From Enterococcus sp. 9E7_DIV0242 (GTDB taxonomy: Bacteria > Bacillota > Bacilli > Lactobacillales > Enterococcaceae), in the NCBI RefSeq assembly GCF_002140975.2, contig NZ_CP147247.1:930001-994000 (forward strand): 64,000 nucleotides of DNA, read 5' to 3'. The position numbers were made by a program, and so were the translations under genes. Under the pieces are notes generated by a model. The model saw only the letters and a program-made list of their open reading frames with translations, made no database searches and was not told the DNA's origin. Within the stretch, counting starts at the first letter, position 1. Each line of letters begins with the position of its first letter. Positions 1 to 6,633 of the stretch are shown here, piece after piece.

Positions 1-7
1 ATCTTTT

Positions 8-778
8 TTACTCCGAATACTTCAAAATCACACGATCATTTAGCGGTTGAACTTCTCGATTATTATGCGAGTAAAGTTCTTTAAAAGATTCGATTTGTTC
101 AGTAGAAACCTGTACTGGATTTTCCAATACATACCATTCCACGTTTTCATTTAAAGGCGGCGTAGTCAATGAACCTAAATAATGATAATAGCTTTTATTG
201 CTTGGCAGCATATCGTCTAAATCAGTGATTGGATCGTCCTTTTCATTGTGGACATCATCCAACACTTCCTGAAAGCCTTTATTCTCTTTCCCTTCTTCAA
301 AAAAGACACCGACAACTGCGATTCGTCCATCCTGTGCAGTGTGAACAAAATGGGCCTCCATCGGGTAGTGCTCTCCATCTACAGTATGTTCACTTTGCGC
401 GTGAAAATGAAATTGCGTCAATGTGAAATTTCTACCGTTGATTTGTGCCTTACCACCATCGGACACTTGAATACTGTGCCCATTGTTTTCTACACTGCTC
501 ACGTCTGCATCGTAATCCAATGCCAGGGTTCCCGTGTCTTCAGTCATCGCTTCTGCTTTCGCTGTCGGAATATCGATCGGTGATTGCATTTGTCCTGCGG
601 TGAATTCCCACTCTTCCTGATTGTCATAATCAATGTGTTCACCAGAAGCTTTTGATTCTGTCGTACTTGTCTCACTGGTCTCACTTGATTTTTCTGTTTG
701 GCTTTGATTATTGGCTGTACAACCGCTGACCACCAAACCAACACTAAATAAAACAGCGAACTTACTTAATCTTTTCAC
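8..778 (-). CDS. Alpha-class carbonic anhydrase, lipoprotein
   Basis: Predicted to interconvert CO2 and bicarbonate outside the membrane. The N-terminus has a basic start, a hydrophobic stretch and a lipobox ending in VVSGC (Cys20), so it is probably lipid-anchored. A Ser/Thr/Glu-rich linker follows. The alpha-CA core shows QSPIDI, the zinc-ligand pair HFH (His124 and His126), the third ligand His143 in EAHFVH, and the TTPP motif near the C-terminus. I placed the start at a GTG because AAGGGAAGAG lies just upstream of it; an upstream in-frame ATG would add nine residues and has no good ribosome site. About 256 residues is normal for bacterial alpha-CAs. It looks monocistronic and reads away from the accessory segment that follows. 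Confidence 0.9.
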   Translation of the reverse strand: MKRLSKFAVLFSVGLVVSGCTANNQSQTEKSSETSETSTTESKASGEHIDYDNQEEWEFTAGQMQSPIDIPTAKAEAMTEDTGTLALDYDADVSSVENNGHSIQVSDGGKAQINGRNFTLTQFHFHAQSEHTVDGEHYPMEAHFVHTAQDGRIAVVGVFFEEGKENKGFQEVLDDVHNEKDDPITDLDDMLPSNKSYYHYLGSLTTPPLNENVEWYVLENPVQVSTEQIESFKELYSHNNREVQPLNDRVILKYSE

Positions 779-918
779 TACATCTCTTCCCTTCAACAGT
801 AACAATTGTTCAACAAGCTAACTATTCCATTTTGTTTTTCATTCATTTAGATGATACCACCAGACAAAATCGTTTTCTAGTTTAATTTTAAAAATATACT
901 AAGTAATCAAGTACTTGA

Positions 919-1089
919 TGTAATTATGTATTTGTGGAACTTATGAATCCTGTTTATACACAAGTTAACAATCAAATGAACGCTATTGTAACAGTGAAAT
1001 ACCTTGATAAGGAAACCACAGTTACACAGCTTTCCCAGTTTGAGCTTACTTTGCAAAAAAATGACAACTGGAAAATAATAATGGAATAG
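919..1089 (+). pseudogene. Remnant of a secreted or conjugation-type protein C-terminus
   Basis: A short open frame runs from a stop codon to TAG and encodes a tail ending in NDNWKIIME, preceded by VTVKYLDKETT. The alternation of beta-strand-like stretches and this ending resemble C-termini of NTF2-like proteins such as the TcpC/Orf13 family of conjugative elements. There is no ribosome binding site and no room for a whole gene. The family guess is weak. It sits at the start of an AT-rich segment, which fits an eroded acquired gene. Confidence 0.3.
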
Positions 1090-1168
1090 TATATATTTTT
1101 TTACTATCTAACCTAACTAATTGAAAGATGATATAATTTAATCAAAGATTTGGTAAGGAGGGATGAAT

Positions 1169-1789
1169 GTGCATTTAATTGATTTTATGAATGAAGATAT
1201 TAAAAAGAAGCTTGTTAAAAAAACGTATAAAAAGAAAGAGACTATTCTTTTTGCTGAGCAAGAAAATGAATATGTAATTCTTATGATTGACGGTATTGCA
1301 GAAGCATTCATCTTAAACGTGAAAGGAAACATCTCAACTATTCATCTTTATAGAAGTGGTAGTTTTTTTGGAGAAATGGAACAATTTAATGATGGAAAAA
1401 AACCCGTTGAAATTGTCGCTTTCACAGATTGTAATGTATATAAACTTCATAGAAATGATTTTTTAAACTGGTTAAAGGGAGATTTTGAAGCTACGAAATT
1501 TCTGATTCGAGAAATAACTAGTAAATTAGTTGTGAATGCTGAATTAATTGAAGAATTATCCTCTTTAAGTGTTAAAGAACGACTTCTGAGGTGTATATCC
1601 TTACATTATTATAGAAATGAATTAAATCTGCTTACCAAAAAACAGCTTGCTAGTGAAGTAAACGCTCCAATTAGAAGCATTAATCGTGCTATAAATGAAT
1701 GTGTACAAGAACATCTCATTGCTTATGAAAACAAAAGATTTAGTGTAATTAATCAGCGCGAGGTATTAAAGAATCTTCCTACAACATAA
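1169..1789 (+). CDS. Crp/Fnr-family transcriptional regulator
   Basis: Cyclic-nucleotide-binding-like beta barrel in the first 110 or so residues (GSFFGEMEQFNDG is the typical FGE segment), a dimerisation helix, then a winged helix-turn-helix around residues 150-200 (KKQLASEVNAPIRSINRAIN). There is no N-terminal cysteine cluster, so it is unlikely to be an Fe-S Fnr. The first ATG (1163) directly touches AAGGAGGG, which leaves no spacer; the in-frame GTG at 1169 has a 7-base spacer and is the better start. Ligand and targets are unknown. The neighbours are unrelated, so it may control the downstream synthetase-like gene or act elsewhere. Base composition is strongly AT-rich, as in the next two genes. 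Confidence 0.85.
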   Translation: MHLIDFMNEDIKKKLVKKTYKKKETILFAEQENEYVILMIDGIAEAFILNVKGNISTIHLYRSGSFFGEMEQFNDGKKPVEIVAFTDCNVYKLHRNDFLNWLKGDFEATKFLIREITSKLVVNAELIEELSSLSVKERLLRCISLHYYRNELNLLTKKQLASEVNAPIRSINRAINECVQEHLIAYENKRFSVINQREVLKNLPTT

Positions 1790-1804
1790 GTATAATTTCA
1801 AAAA

Positions 1805-1920
1805 GAGGTTGGGACCGAAGCGGTTAGCTTCAAGCAATAAGCCGAAATTTACGAAAATTGCTCCACAAATTTTTGCTAAATTCCGGCTTATTGTCGAAGA
1901 AGTTGCTTCTGTCCCACCGT
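1805..1920. repeat. Long imperfect inverted repeat (intergenic repeat element)
   Basis: GGTTGGGAC at 1807-1815 pairs with GTCCCACC at 1911-1918, and AATAAGCCGAAATTT (1836-1850) pairs with AAATTCCGGCTTATT (1878-1892), giving a nested stem-loop of about 115 bases. The GGTTGGGAC start and CTTATTGTCGAAGA near the end recur in altered form at 20060-20520, which suggests a dispersed enterococcal repeat. It may also work as a terminator. No coding sequence is seen in it. Confidence 0.6.
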
Positions 1921-2059
1921 TTATTCGAGTTTAGATACGCTAAGTATCTGGGCATTTAATTTATGTCTCAGATACTTTTTCATTTTGGGTCAAACGACCT
2001 AGATTAGTTGTTGTAACCATTCTATAATTATTTTGAAAGTAACAGTATGGAGGATAACT

Positions 2060-2986
2060 ATGAGTGATATTTTAAGTAGAATTACAAATAAAATTGGGGA
2101 TAAGAATATAGTTGATAAGTTATCAGCTCTATCAAAATCAGATTTGAACTCACTTCTATTAGAAGTGTTTGATAGACAAGCAAATACTTTAACTGCAACT
2201 GATATTCTAAAGTCATACCAACTAAATAGATTTACCATCCCTAGCAGTATAGATCCAAAAGAAATTCATGCTTTGGAATCAAAATTATTGAGAAAGGCAT
2301 TCAATATGGATATCAAGACGATTATGCTTTCTCCCTCTGCTCCATTAGGTAGCTGTAGCGTTTTTGGCTCCGTAGATCAATATAACGTAGTGAGTGCTCT
2401 ACGAGGGACAGAAATACTTGCAGACCCTTCAAATATGTTGGCAATAATTATTGCTGATAAATTAAAAAGAAAAGAAGAAAATAATACCATACCTATCCAC
2501 ATGGCTGCTACTGCTAGGGCAATAAGAGCACAAAATGTTGTAGGTAAAGGTTTATATTCACATTTTGGCTTATATTGTATGGTTTCGTCTGGTATAGATA
2601 CAGGGTCTTACACTTGTGAAAAAATGTTGTTAGAAAAGCACTTGAACTATTATAAAGATATATTAAGTGAAATAGAAAATGTTCGTTTCTCTGTTATTCT
2701 ACGCAAAAGAAACGGATACAAAGATAATGACGGATTTTTCGACAGAATGGTTGAAACTATCAAATTTATTTTTCCTAATATAGAGTTATCCATTCATAAT
2801 GATGATGTTGATAATAATTATTATAAAGGTATCAATTTCAAATTATCGGTCAAACAAGGAAATGAAACCGTTGAAATGGTTGACGGTGGATTTGTTGACT
2901 GGACGTATCAAATGCTTGGAAATAAAAAAGAACGCTGTTTGATAAGTGGTATTGGCTTAGAAAGATTTCTGGCAGCTGTTTCATAA
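2060..2986 (+). CDS. HisRS/HisZ-like class II aminoacyl-tRNA synthetase paralog
   Basis: About 308 residues. Three segments appear in the order of a class II synthetase core: LRGTEILADPSNMLAI (like the HisRS 'RPE-T' strand), IRAQNVVGKG then SHFGLYCMV (like motif 2), and DGGFVDW followed by ISGIGLERFLAAV (motif 3, with the ATP-binding Arg in GxGxER). The anticodon-binding domain typical of HisRS is missing, as in HisZ. No his operon is nearby, so a HisZ role is unlikely. A GNAT gene follows after 13 bases in the same operon. I start at the ATG at 2060 because TGGAGGAT lies six bases upstream. The exact reaction is unknown; amino acid activation or a regulatory role is an inference from the fold. 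Confidence 0.6.
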   Translation: MSDILSRITNKIGDKNIVDKLSALSKSDLNSLLLEVFDRQANTLTATDILKSYQLNRFTIPSSIDPKEIHALESKLLRKAFNMDIKTIMLSPSAPLGSCSVFGSVDQYNVVSALRGTEILADPSNMLAIIIADKLKRKEENNTIPIHMAATARAIRAQNVVGKGLYSHFGLYCMVSSGIDTGSYTCEKMLLEKHLNYYKDILSEIENVRFSVILRKRNGYKDNDGFFDRMVETIKFIFPNIELSIHNDDVDNNYYKGINFKLSVKQGNETVEMVDGGFVDWTYQMLGNKKERCLISGIGLERFLAAVS

Positions 2987-2999
2987 AAGGAGAAGAAAA

Positions 3000-3506
3000 A
3001 TGGAACTTATAGAGTGGAATTATGCTTATATTACCGATTTAGTTGAGTTTGCAAATGATAAAGAAATTGCAAAGAATCTTCGTGACAACTTTCCCCACCC
3101 TTATACGGAGCAGAACGCTAGGGATTTTATTAGTTTTTGTTTGACAACTCCAGATGATAAGCAACTTAGCTATGCTATTTTTTATCAAGAAAGGGCTATT
3201 GGAGGTATCAGCCTAACATTTGAAGAAGATACCTCTATTAATAAAAATGCTGAATTAGGTTACTGGCTTGCTAGGAACTATTGGGGCAAAGGGATAACAA
3301 CAAATGCAGTAAAAGAAATATGCAAAATCGCCTTTGAAAAATACAACCTTAGCAAAATTCATGCTAGTGTATATTCCTACAATAGAGGGTCAAGTAAAGT
3401 ATTGGAAAAATGTGGTTTTAAAATTGAAGAATACTGTCACAATTCCATAATAAAGAACAGAAACAGGATTGAGTGCCATGTCTATAGCTTAATTCGACCG
3501 CAATAG
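3000..3506 (+). CDS. GNAT N-acetyltransferase (RimJ/RimL type)
   Basis: 168 residues with the RimJ/RimL-like pattern: an N-terminal substrate region, AELGYWLARNYWGKGITT (the acetyl-CoA pyrophosphate loop region), and a C-terminal HASVYSYNRGSSKVLEKCGFK motif. It would transfer acetyl from acetyl-CoA to an amine of a protein or small molecule; the substrate cannot be told. AAAAGGAGAAGAAAAATG gives a strong start. It is 13 bases behind the synthetase-like gene and most likely co-transcribed, so the two may act on one substrate. Confidence 0.85.
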   Translation: MELIEWNYAYITDLVEFANDKEIAKNLRDNFPHPYTEQNARDFISFCLTTPDDKQLSYAIFYQERAIGGISLTFEEDTSINKNAELGYWLARNYWGKGITTNAVKEICKIAFEKYNLSKIHASVYSYNRGSSKVLEKCGFKIEEYCHNSIIKNRNRIECHVYSLIRPQ

Positions 3507-3586
3507 TATTTATTAGAATTAACCTACTTTTTAATAACAGAATAAGTTTTTCCCTCTATTAATTTCTTATGCATCTTTGTATTTTT

Positions 3587-3649
3587 ATGAAAAGCTGGCC
3601 AATGCATATTTCCATAAATCAATATGGCGGTGGTTTACAACCAATATAA
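3587..3649 (+). other. Possible 20-residue peptide or gene scrap
   Basis: ATG to TAA encodes MKSWPMHISINQYGGGLQPI. No ribosome binding site precedes it. The composition (one Trp, a Gly triplet, a defined end) is unlike random AT-rich sequence, so it may be the tail of a lost gene or a genuine micropeptide. Function unknown. Confidence 0.2.
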
Positions 3650-3667
3650 ATTAAATACGTTTTAAAG

Positions 3668-3712
3668 AATACACATTTTTGCCCTATAGGAGAGTGTGTA
3701 TTTTTTCTCTTT
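3668..3712 (+). terminator. Rho-independent terminator for the synthetase-like/GNAT operon
   Basis: AATACACA (3668-3675) pairs with TGTGTATT (3695-3702) and runs into a T-rich tail on the plus strand. It lies about 160 bases after the GNAT stop. Confidence 0.65.
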
Positions 3713-3849
3713 TTTGAAATTTATCGAAGATTCAACGCCCTCCCATTATGATAGGAGTAAGCAAGGTTATTTAACTCCTTGTAGATACAGGGTATATCAA
3801 CATTTACCAACTTATGAAAAGATAATCAATTTAATATAAGTTTTTATAG

Positions 3850-3892
3850 ATAAAAAAATACAGACACACATCGATCGACATGGTGTCTGTAC
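3850..3892 (-). terminator. Terminator of the isoprenylcysteine-methyltransferase-like gene
   Basis: TACAGACAC (3859-3867) pairs with GTGTCTGTA (3883-3891). On the minus strand the hairpin is followed by a run of Ts, which places it just downstream of the gene at 3928. Confidence 0.8.
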
Positions 3893-3927
3893 TTCTTCGT
3901 TTTCATATTCATTAAGCCTCACTTCTT

Positions 3928-4599
3928 TTACCAGATAAACGGGAGCAATCGGTAACGTACCTTTTGCTTGTATTGTGCATAACCAGGTAGATCCTGTTCA
4001 AGCACTTGCTCTTCATTTCTGATTCTTTTTACTACTAACAAAGGGTACAGCAGAAAGATCAAAAATGCAGGAACCGACCCTAAAACAAGTGGCATTGCCA
4101 AAAAAAGAATGATCGTCGCTGTATACATTGGGTGTCTGACGATCCCATACAAGCCTGTATCGATTACTTGTTGATTTTCCTGTACTTCAATTGTTCGTGA
4201 CAGATACATGTTTTCACGCATGACCTCCGCATACATTCCATAAGCAGCCAATAGCAGAACAGCCGCAAGAATGATCAACCATAAAGGTAAGGGACTCCAA
4301 CCAAATCGATAATCCAAGCCTGCGATAATAAATCCAGTGACAAACATCAGCAATGACAGAGAAACCACCTGCTTTTGTTCCGTTTGTTTTTCTTTTGTAT
4401 TCAAACGTTTGGCTAAGAGCTCCGGAGCCTTGATCCACAACACGATGCCTAGTAATAGCATAGGAATGAACAGCACGCCGATCAACAACCATGCATTCCA
4501 GAAATAGATCGTCCCAGCCGGAAGAAACAAAAGCAGACTGATTACCGCCAACCCCAAAAGAAATTTGATTAGTGTTTGAAGCAGAAGTTTCCTGTTCAT
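3928..4599 (-). CDS. Isoprenylcysteine carboxyl methyltransferase family membrane protein
   Basis: About 223 residues with roughly five hydrophobic helices. The C-terminal half carries the family signature GLYGIVRHPMYTATIILF followed by RNEEQVLEQDLPGYAQYKQKVRYRLLPFIW, which forms the SAM and substrate pocket in ICMT-like enzymes. It is probably an integral-membrane methyltransferase; bacterial members have mostly unknown acceptors. The start at MNRKLLLQ is chosen from GAGGTGATTGCT directly before the ATG; a longer frame has no ribosome site. It is flanked by terminators on both sides, so it is probably monocistronic. Confidence 0.8.
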   Translation of the reverse strand: MNRKLLLQTLIKFLLGLAVISLLLFLPAGTIYFWNAWLLIGVLFIPMLLLGIVLWIKAPELLAKRLNTKEKQTEQKQVVSLSLLMFVTGFIIAGLDYRFGWSPLPLWLIILAAVLLLAAYGMYAEVMRENMYLSRTIEVQENQQVIDTGLYGIVRHPMYTATIILFLAMPLVLGSVPAFLIFLLYPLLVVKRIRNEEQVLEQDLPGYAQYKQKVRYRLLPFIW

Positions 4600-4683
4600 A
4601 GCAATCACCTCAATCAGCTTTTTCTCAACTATAACAAAATTGGCATAGATAAGATAGACGGAGCATGAGGAGTTGAGGATGGA

Positions 4684-4731
4684 CAAAAAAATTGATCGAT
4701 CCTATAGCTTTTATAGGAATCGATCAATTTG
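4684..4731 (-). terminator. Terminator of the glycyl radical enzyme/aldolase/gldA transcript
   Basis: ATTGATCGATCCTATA (4691-4706) pairs with TATAGGAATCGATCAAT (4712-4728), with one unpaired base. On the minus strand a T run follows. It closes the transcript ending with gldA. Confidence 0.85.
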
Positions 4732-4781
4732 AATAAACTTGTTTCTTACTAATGATCGTAGTTAAAGGATAAATTTCTGCT

Positions 4782-5879
4782 TCATCCAGCTAATGAACAG
4801 ACGTAAGCATCCACTGCAAACAAGGCATCTGTCACATCTTCTGCTGTAAAATCGGCAGCCATCTGATGAATCGTTTCACCCTCTTGTGTGGCCAGTTTTC
4901 CAACTTTTAGTAGTTCGTCATAAGAAATATCGGCTAGTTTCAATGCTTTTAATGTTGTTGGTAATTCCAGCGCTTGATAAAAGGAGATGAACTGATCGAT
5001 CATTTCTTTCGGTTTGTTTTCTAGGAACAGTTGGGTTAAGGTACCATATGCAACCTTTTCCCCATGAGTCAAGGTATGAATATCGCCATGCAGGGCTGTA
5101 AAGCCATTATGAATTGCATGAGCTGCTGCCAGACCGCAGCTTTCAAACCCAATCCCACTAAGAAGCGTATTTGCCTCTACAACTGCTTCCAAAGCCGGTG
5201 TGACAACTTTTGCTCGACATGCTTCCATCGCTTGTAATCCGTTGGCAAACAAAACTCTTTCACATTTTTCTGCAATCGCTTCTGCTGCTAAAGTTGGTGC
5301 AGCACCGCCCATAGTTTTCCCATGAGAGGAGATGATCGAGCGCCCTTCCACCCATGTTGCTAAGGCATCTGCAATACCAGATGCAAGAAGTCGACAAGGT
5401 GCTTTGGAAATGACTGCCGTATCAACCAGAACCAATTCAGGATTCTTTTTGTAAAACAGATATTGTTCAAAGACGCCCTCTTCCGAGTATATTACAGATA
5501 AGGCAGAAGTCGGTGCATCCGTTGAAGCGATGGTTGGAACTACGGCAACCGGTACATTCAATGTATCACTGATCGCCTTTGCAGCATCGATGGTCTTTCC
5601 GCCTCCTAGACCAATGACCACATCACACTGATTTTTACGCCCAACCTCACTCACTCGGCTGATTTCTGTCGTAGAAGCTTCACCGTTGAATGGAACACGC
5701 GTAGCCGTCAACCCGCCATTCTCTAAATCTTTGTAAAATACTTCTCCCACAATTTCCCAAACAATGTCATCGCATAAGAGAAGTGCCTTGCTTCCTAATG
5801 CTTTGATATGTGAAATCCCAGTGGATAAAACATTTTTTCCTTGAACATATTTGGCCGGACTTGCAAAAATTTTTTCCAT
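4782..5879 (-). CDS. gldA: Glycerol dehydrogenase (NAD-dependent, GldA family)
   Basis: 365 residues, the normal length for GldA. It is an iron/zinc-type alcohol dehydrogenase that interconverts glycerol and dihydroxyacetone and also reduces hydroxyacetone to 1,2-propanediol. The NAD-binding [13 protein letters not shown] loop is near residue 95, the metal-ligand Asp is in [11 protein letters not shown], and the two His ligands are in [40 protein letters not shown] precedes the ATG. It is the last gene of a run with a glycyl radical enzyme and an FSA-type aldolase, so its likely substrate here is the C3 ketone released by the aldolase. Confidence 0.92.
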   Translation of the reverse strand: MEKIFASPAKYVQGKNVLSTGISHIKALGSKALLLCDDIVWEIVGEVFYKDLENGGLTATRVPFNGEASTTEISRVSEVGRKNQCDVVIGLGGGKTIDAAKAISDTLNVPVAVVPTIASTDAPTSALSVIYSEEGVFEQYLFYKKNPELVLVDTAVISKAPCRLLASGIADALATWVEGRSIISSHGKTMGGAAPTLAAEAIAEKCERVLFANGLQAMEACRAKVVTPALEAVVEANTLLSGIGFESCGLAAAHAIHNGFTALHGDIHTLTHGEKVAYGTLTQLFLENKPKEMIDQFISFYQALELPTTLKALKLADISYDELLKVGKLATQEGETIHQMAADFTAEDVTDALFAVDAYVCSLAG

Positions 5880-5902
5880 AATAAACCTCCCAATAGTAGT
5901 GA

Positions 5903-6583
5903 TTATAGTGAAGAAATAGACGTTCCTTCACCAAAACTTGCTTCCCAATCTAACGTAAAGTCAGCAACTGCTTTTTCAATAGATGGCATATCGAACGCTT
6001 GTCCAATAATATCAACGCCCATTGTAGCTGCTTGTGCACCACATTCCAATGCTGCATTGACTTGTCCAACATTTTTAAAGCTGGCAGCAAGAATCTTTGT
6101 GTGGCTGTTGGTACGTGCGATTTCTTTTGCCATTTCAGAAACAGCTTCTCTGGGATCGATATTTAGATTCTCCATCCGATTGAAGTAAGGGGCGATATAA
6201 TCAGCACCAGCTGCAATAGCTAAATATGCTTGAAATTTTGTGTAAATCGCTGTTGCAGTCACATTGATTTCTCGTCTCTTCAGCTCCTTGATTACCTTCA
6301 AGCCAACTTCACTTACTGGAACCTTGATAAATACCTGTGCATCGATTTTTTCTAAAATCGTCTCTGCATCTTTGATCATTCCCTCGTAATCACTTGCAAC
6401 GACCTGTACATGCAATGTTTTATCCATCCCGATAATTTCTCTGATTTGATTCATATGAGAAAAGAAATCGATTTTCCCTTCTTTTTTTACAATAGAAGGA
6501 TTAGAGGTCACACCTGCTAACGGAAGTATCTGTTCATATTTTTTTATTTCATCAATATTCGCTGTATCTAACATAAATTCCAT
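5903..6583 (-). CDS. Fructose-6-phosphate aldolase / transaldolase-like protein (TalC/FSA)
   Basis: 226 residues, the length of the small FSA/TalC family rather than true transaldolase. It starts [13 protein letters not shown], has GVTSNPS, the Schiff-base lysine in [21 protein letters not shown], and KILAASFKN. Family members cleave fructose 6-phosphate or a 1-deoxy analogue to glyceraldehyde 3-phosphate plus dihydroxyacetone or hydroxyacetone. It lies 23 bases upstream of gldA and about 50 bases behind the glycyl radical enzyme gene, so the three form one transcript. The natural substrate is probably the product of the glycyl radical enzyme. Confidence 0.88.
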   Translation of the reverse strand: MEFMLDTANIDEIKKYEQILPLAGVTSNPSIVKKEGKIDFFSHMNQIREIIGMDKTLHVQVVASDYEGMIKDAETILEKIDAQVFIKVPVSEVGLKVIKELKRREINVTATAIYTKFQAYLAIAAGADYIAPYFNRMENLNIDPREAVSEMAKEIARTNSHTKILAASFKNVGQVNAALECGAQAATMGVDIIGQAFDMPSIEKAVADFTLDWEASFGEGTSISSL

Positions 6584-6633
6584 TGTTTACACTTCACTTT
6601 CCTCTTTAGTTTCATTAAAATGACATTTGCTTT

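Larger units (their letters stand above)
3507..3927. other. Intergenic stretch, AT-rich, with terminators
   Basis: No full-length gene is visible. It holds two terminators (listed separately), a 20-codon frame at 3587-3649 (listed separately) and otherwise featureless AT-rich sequence, probably the right border of the acquired segment. Confidence 0.5.

Noticed and set aside
2060..2986. Functional histidyl-tRNA synthetase
   Set aside because: Too short, without an anticodon-binding domain, and motif 2 is only partly kept.
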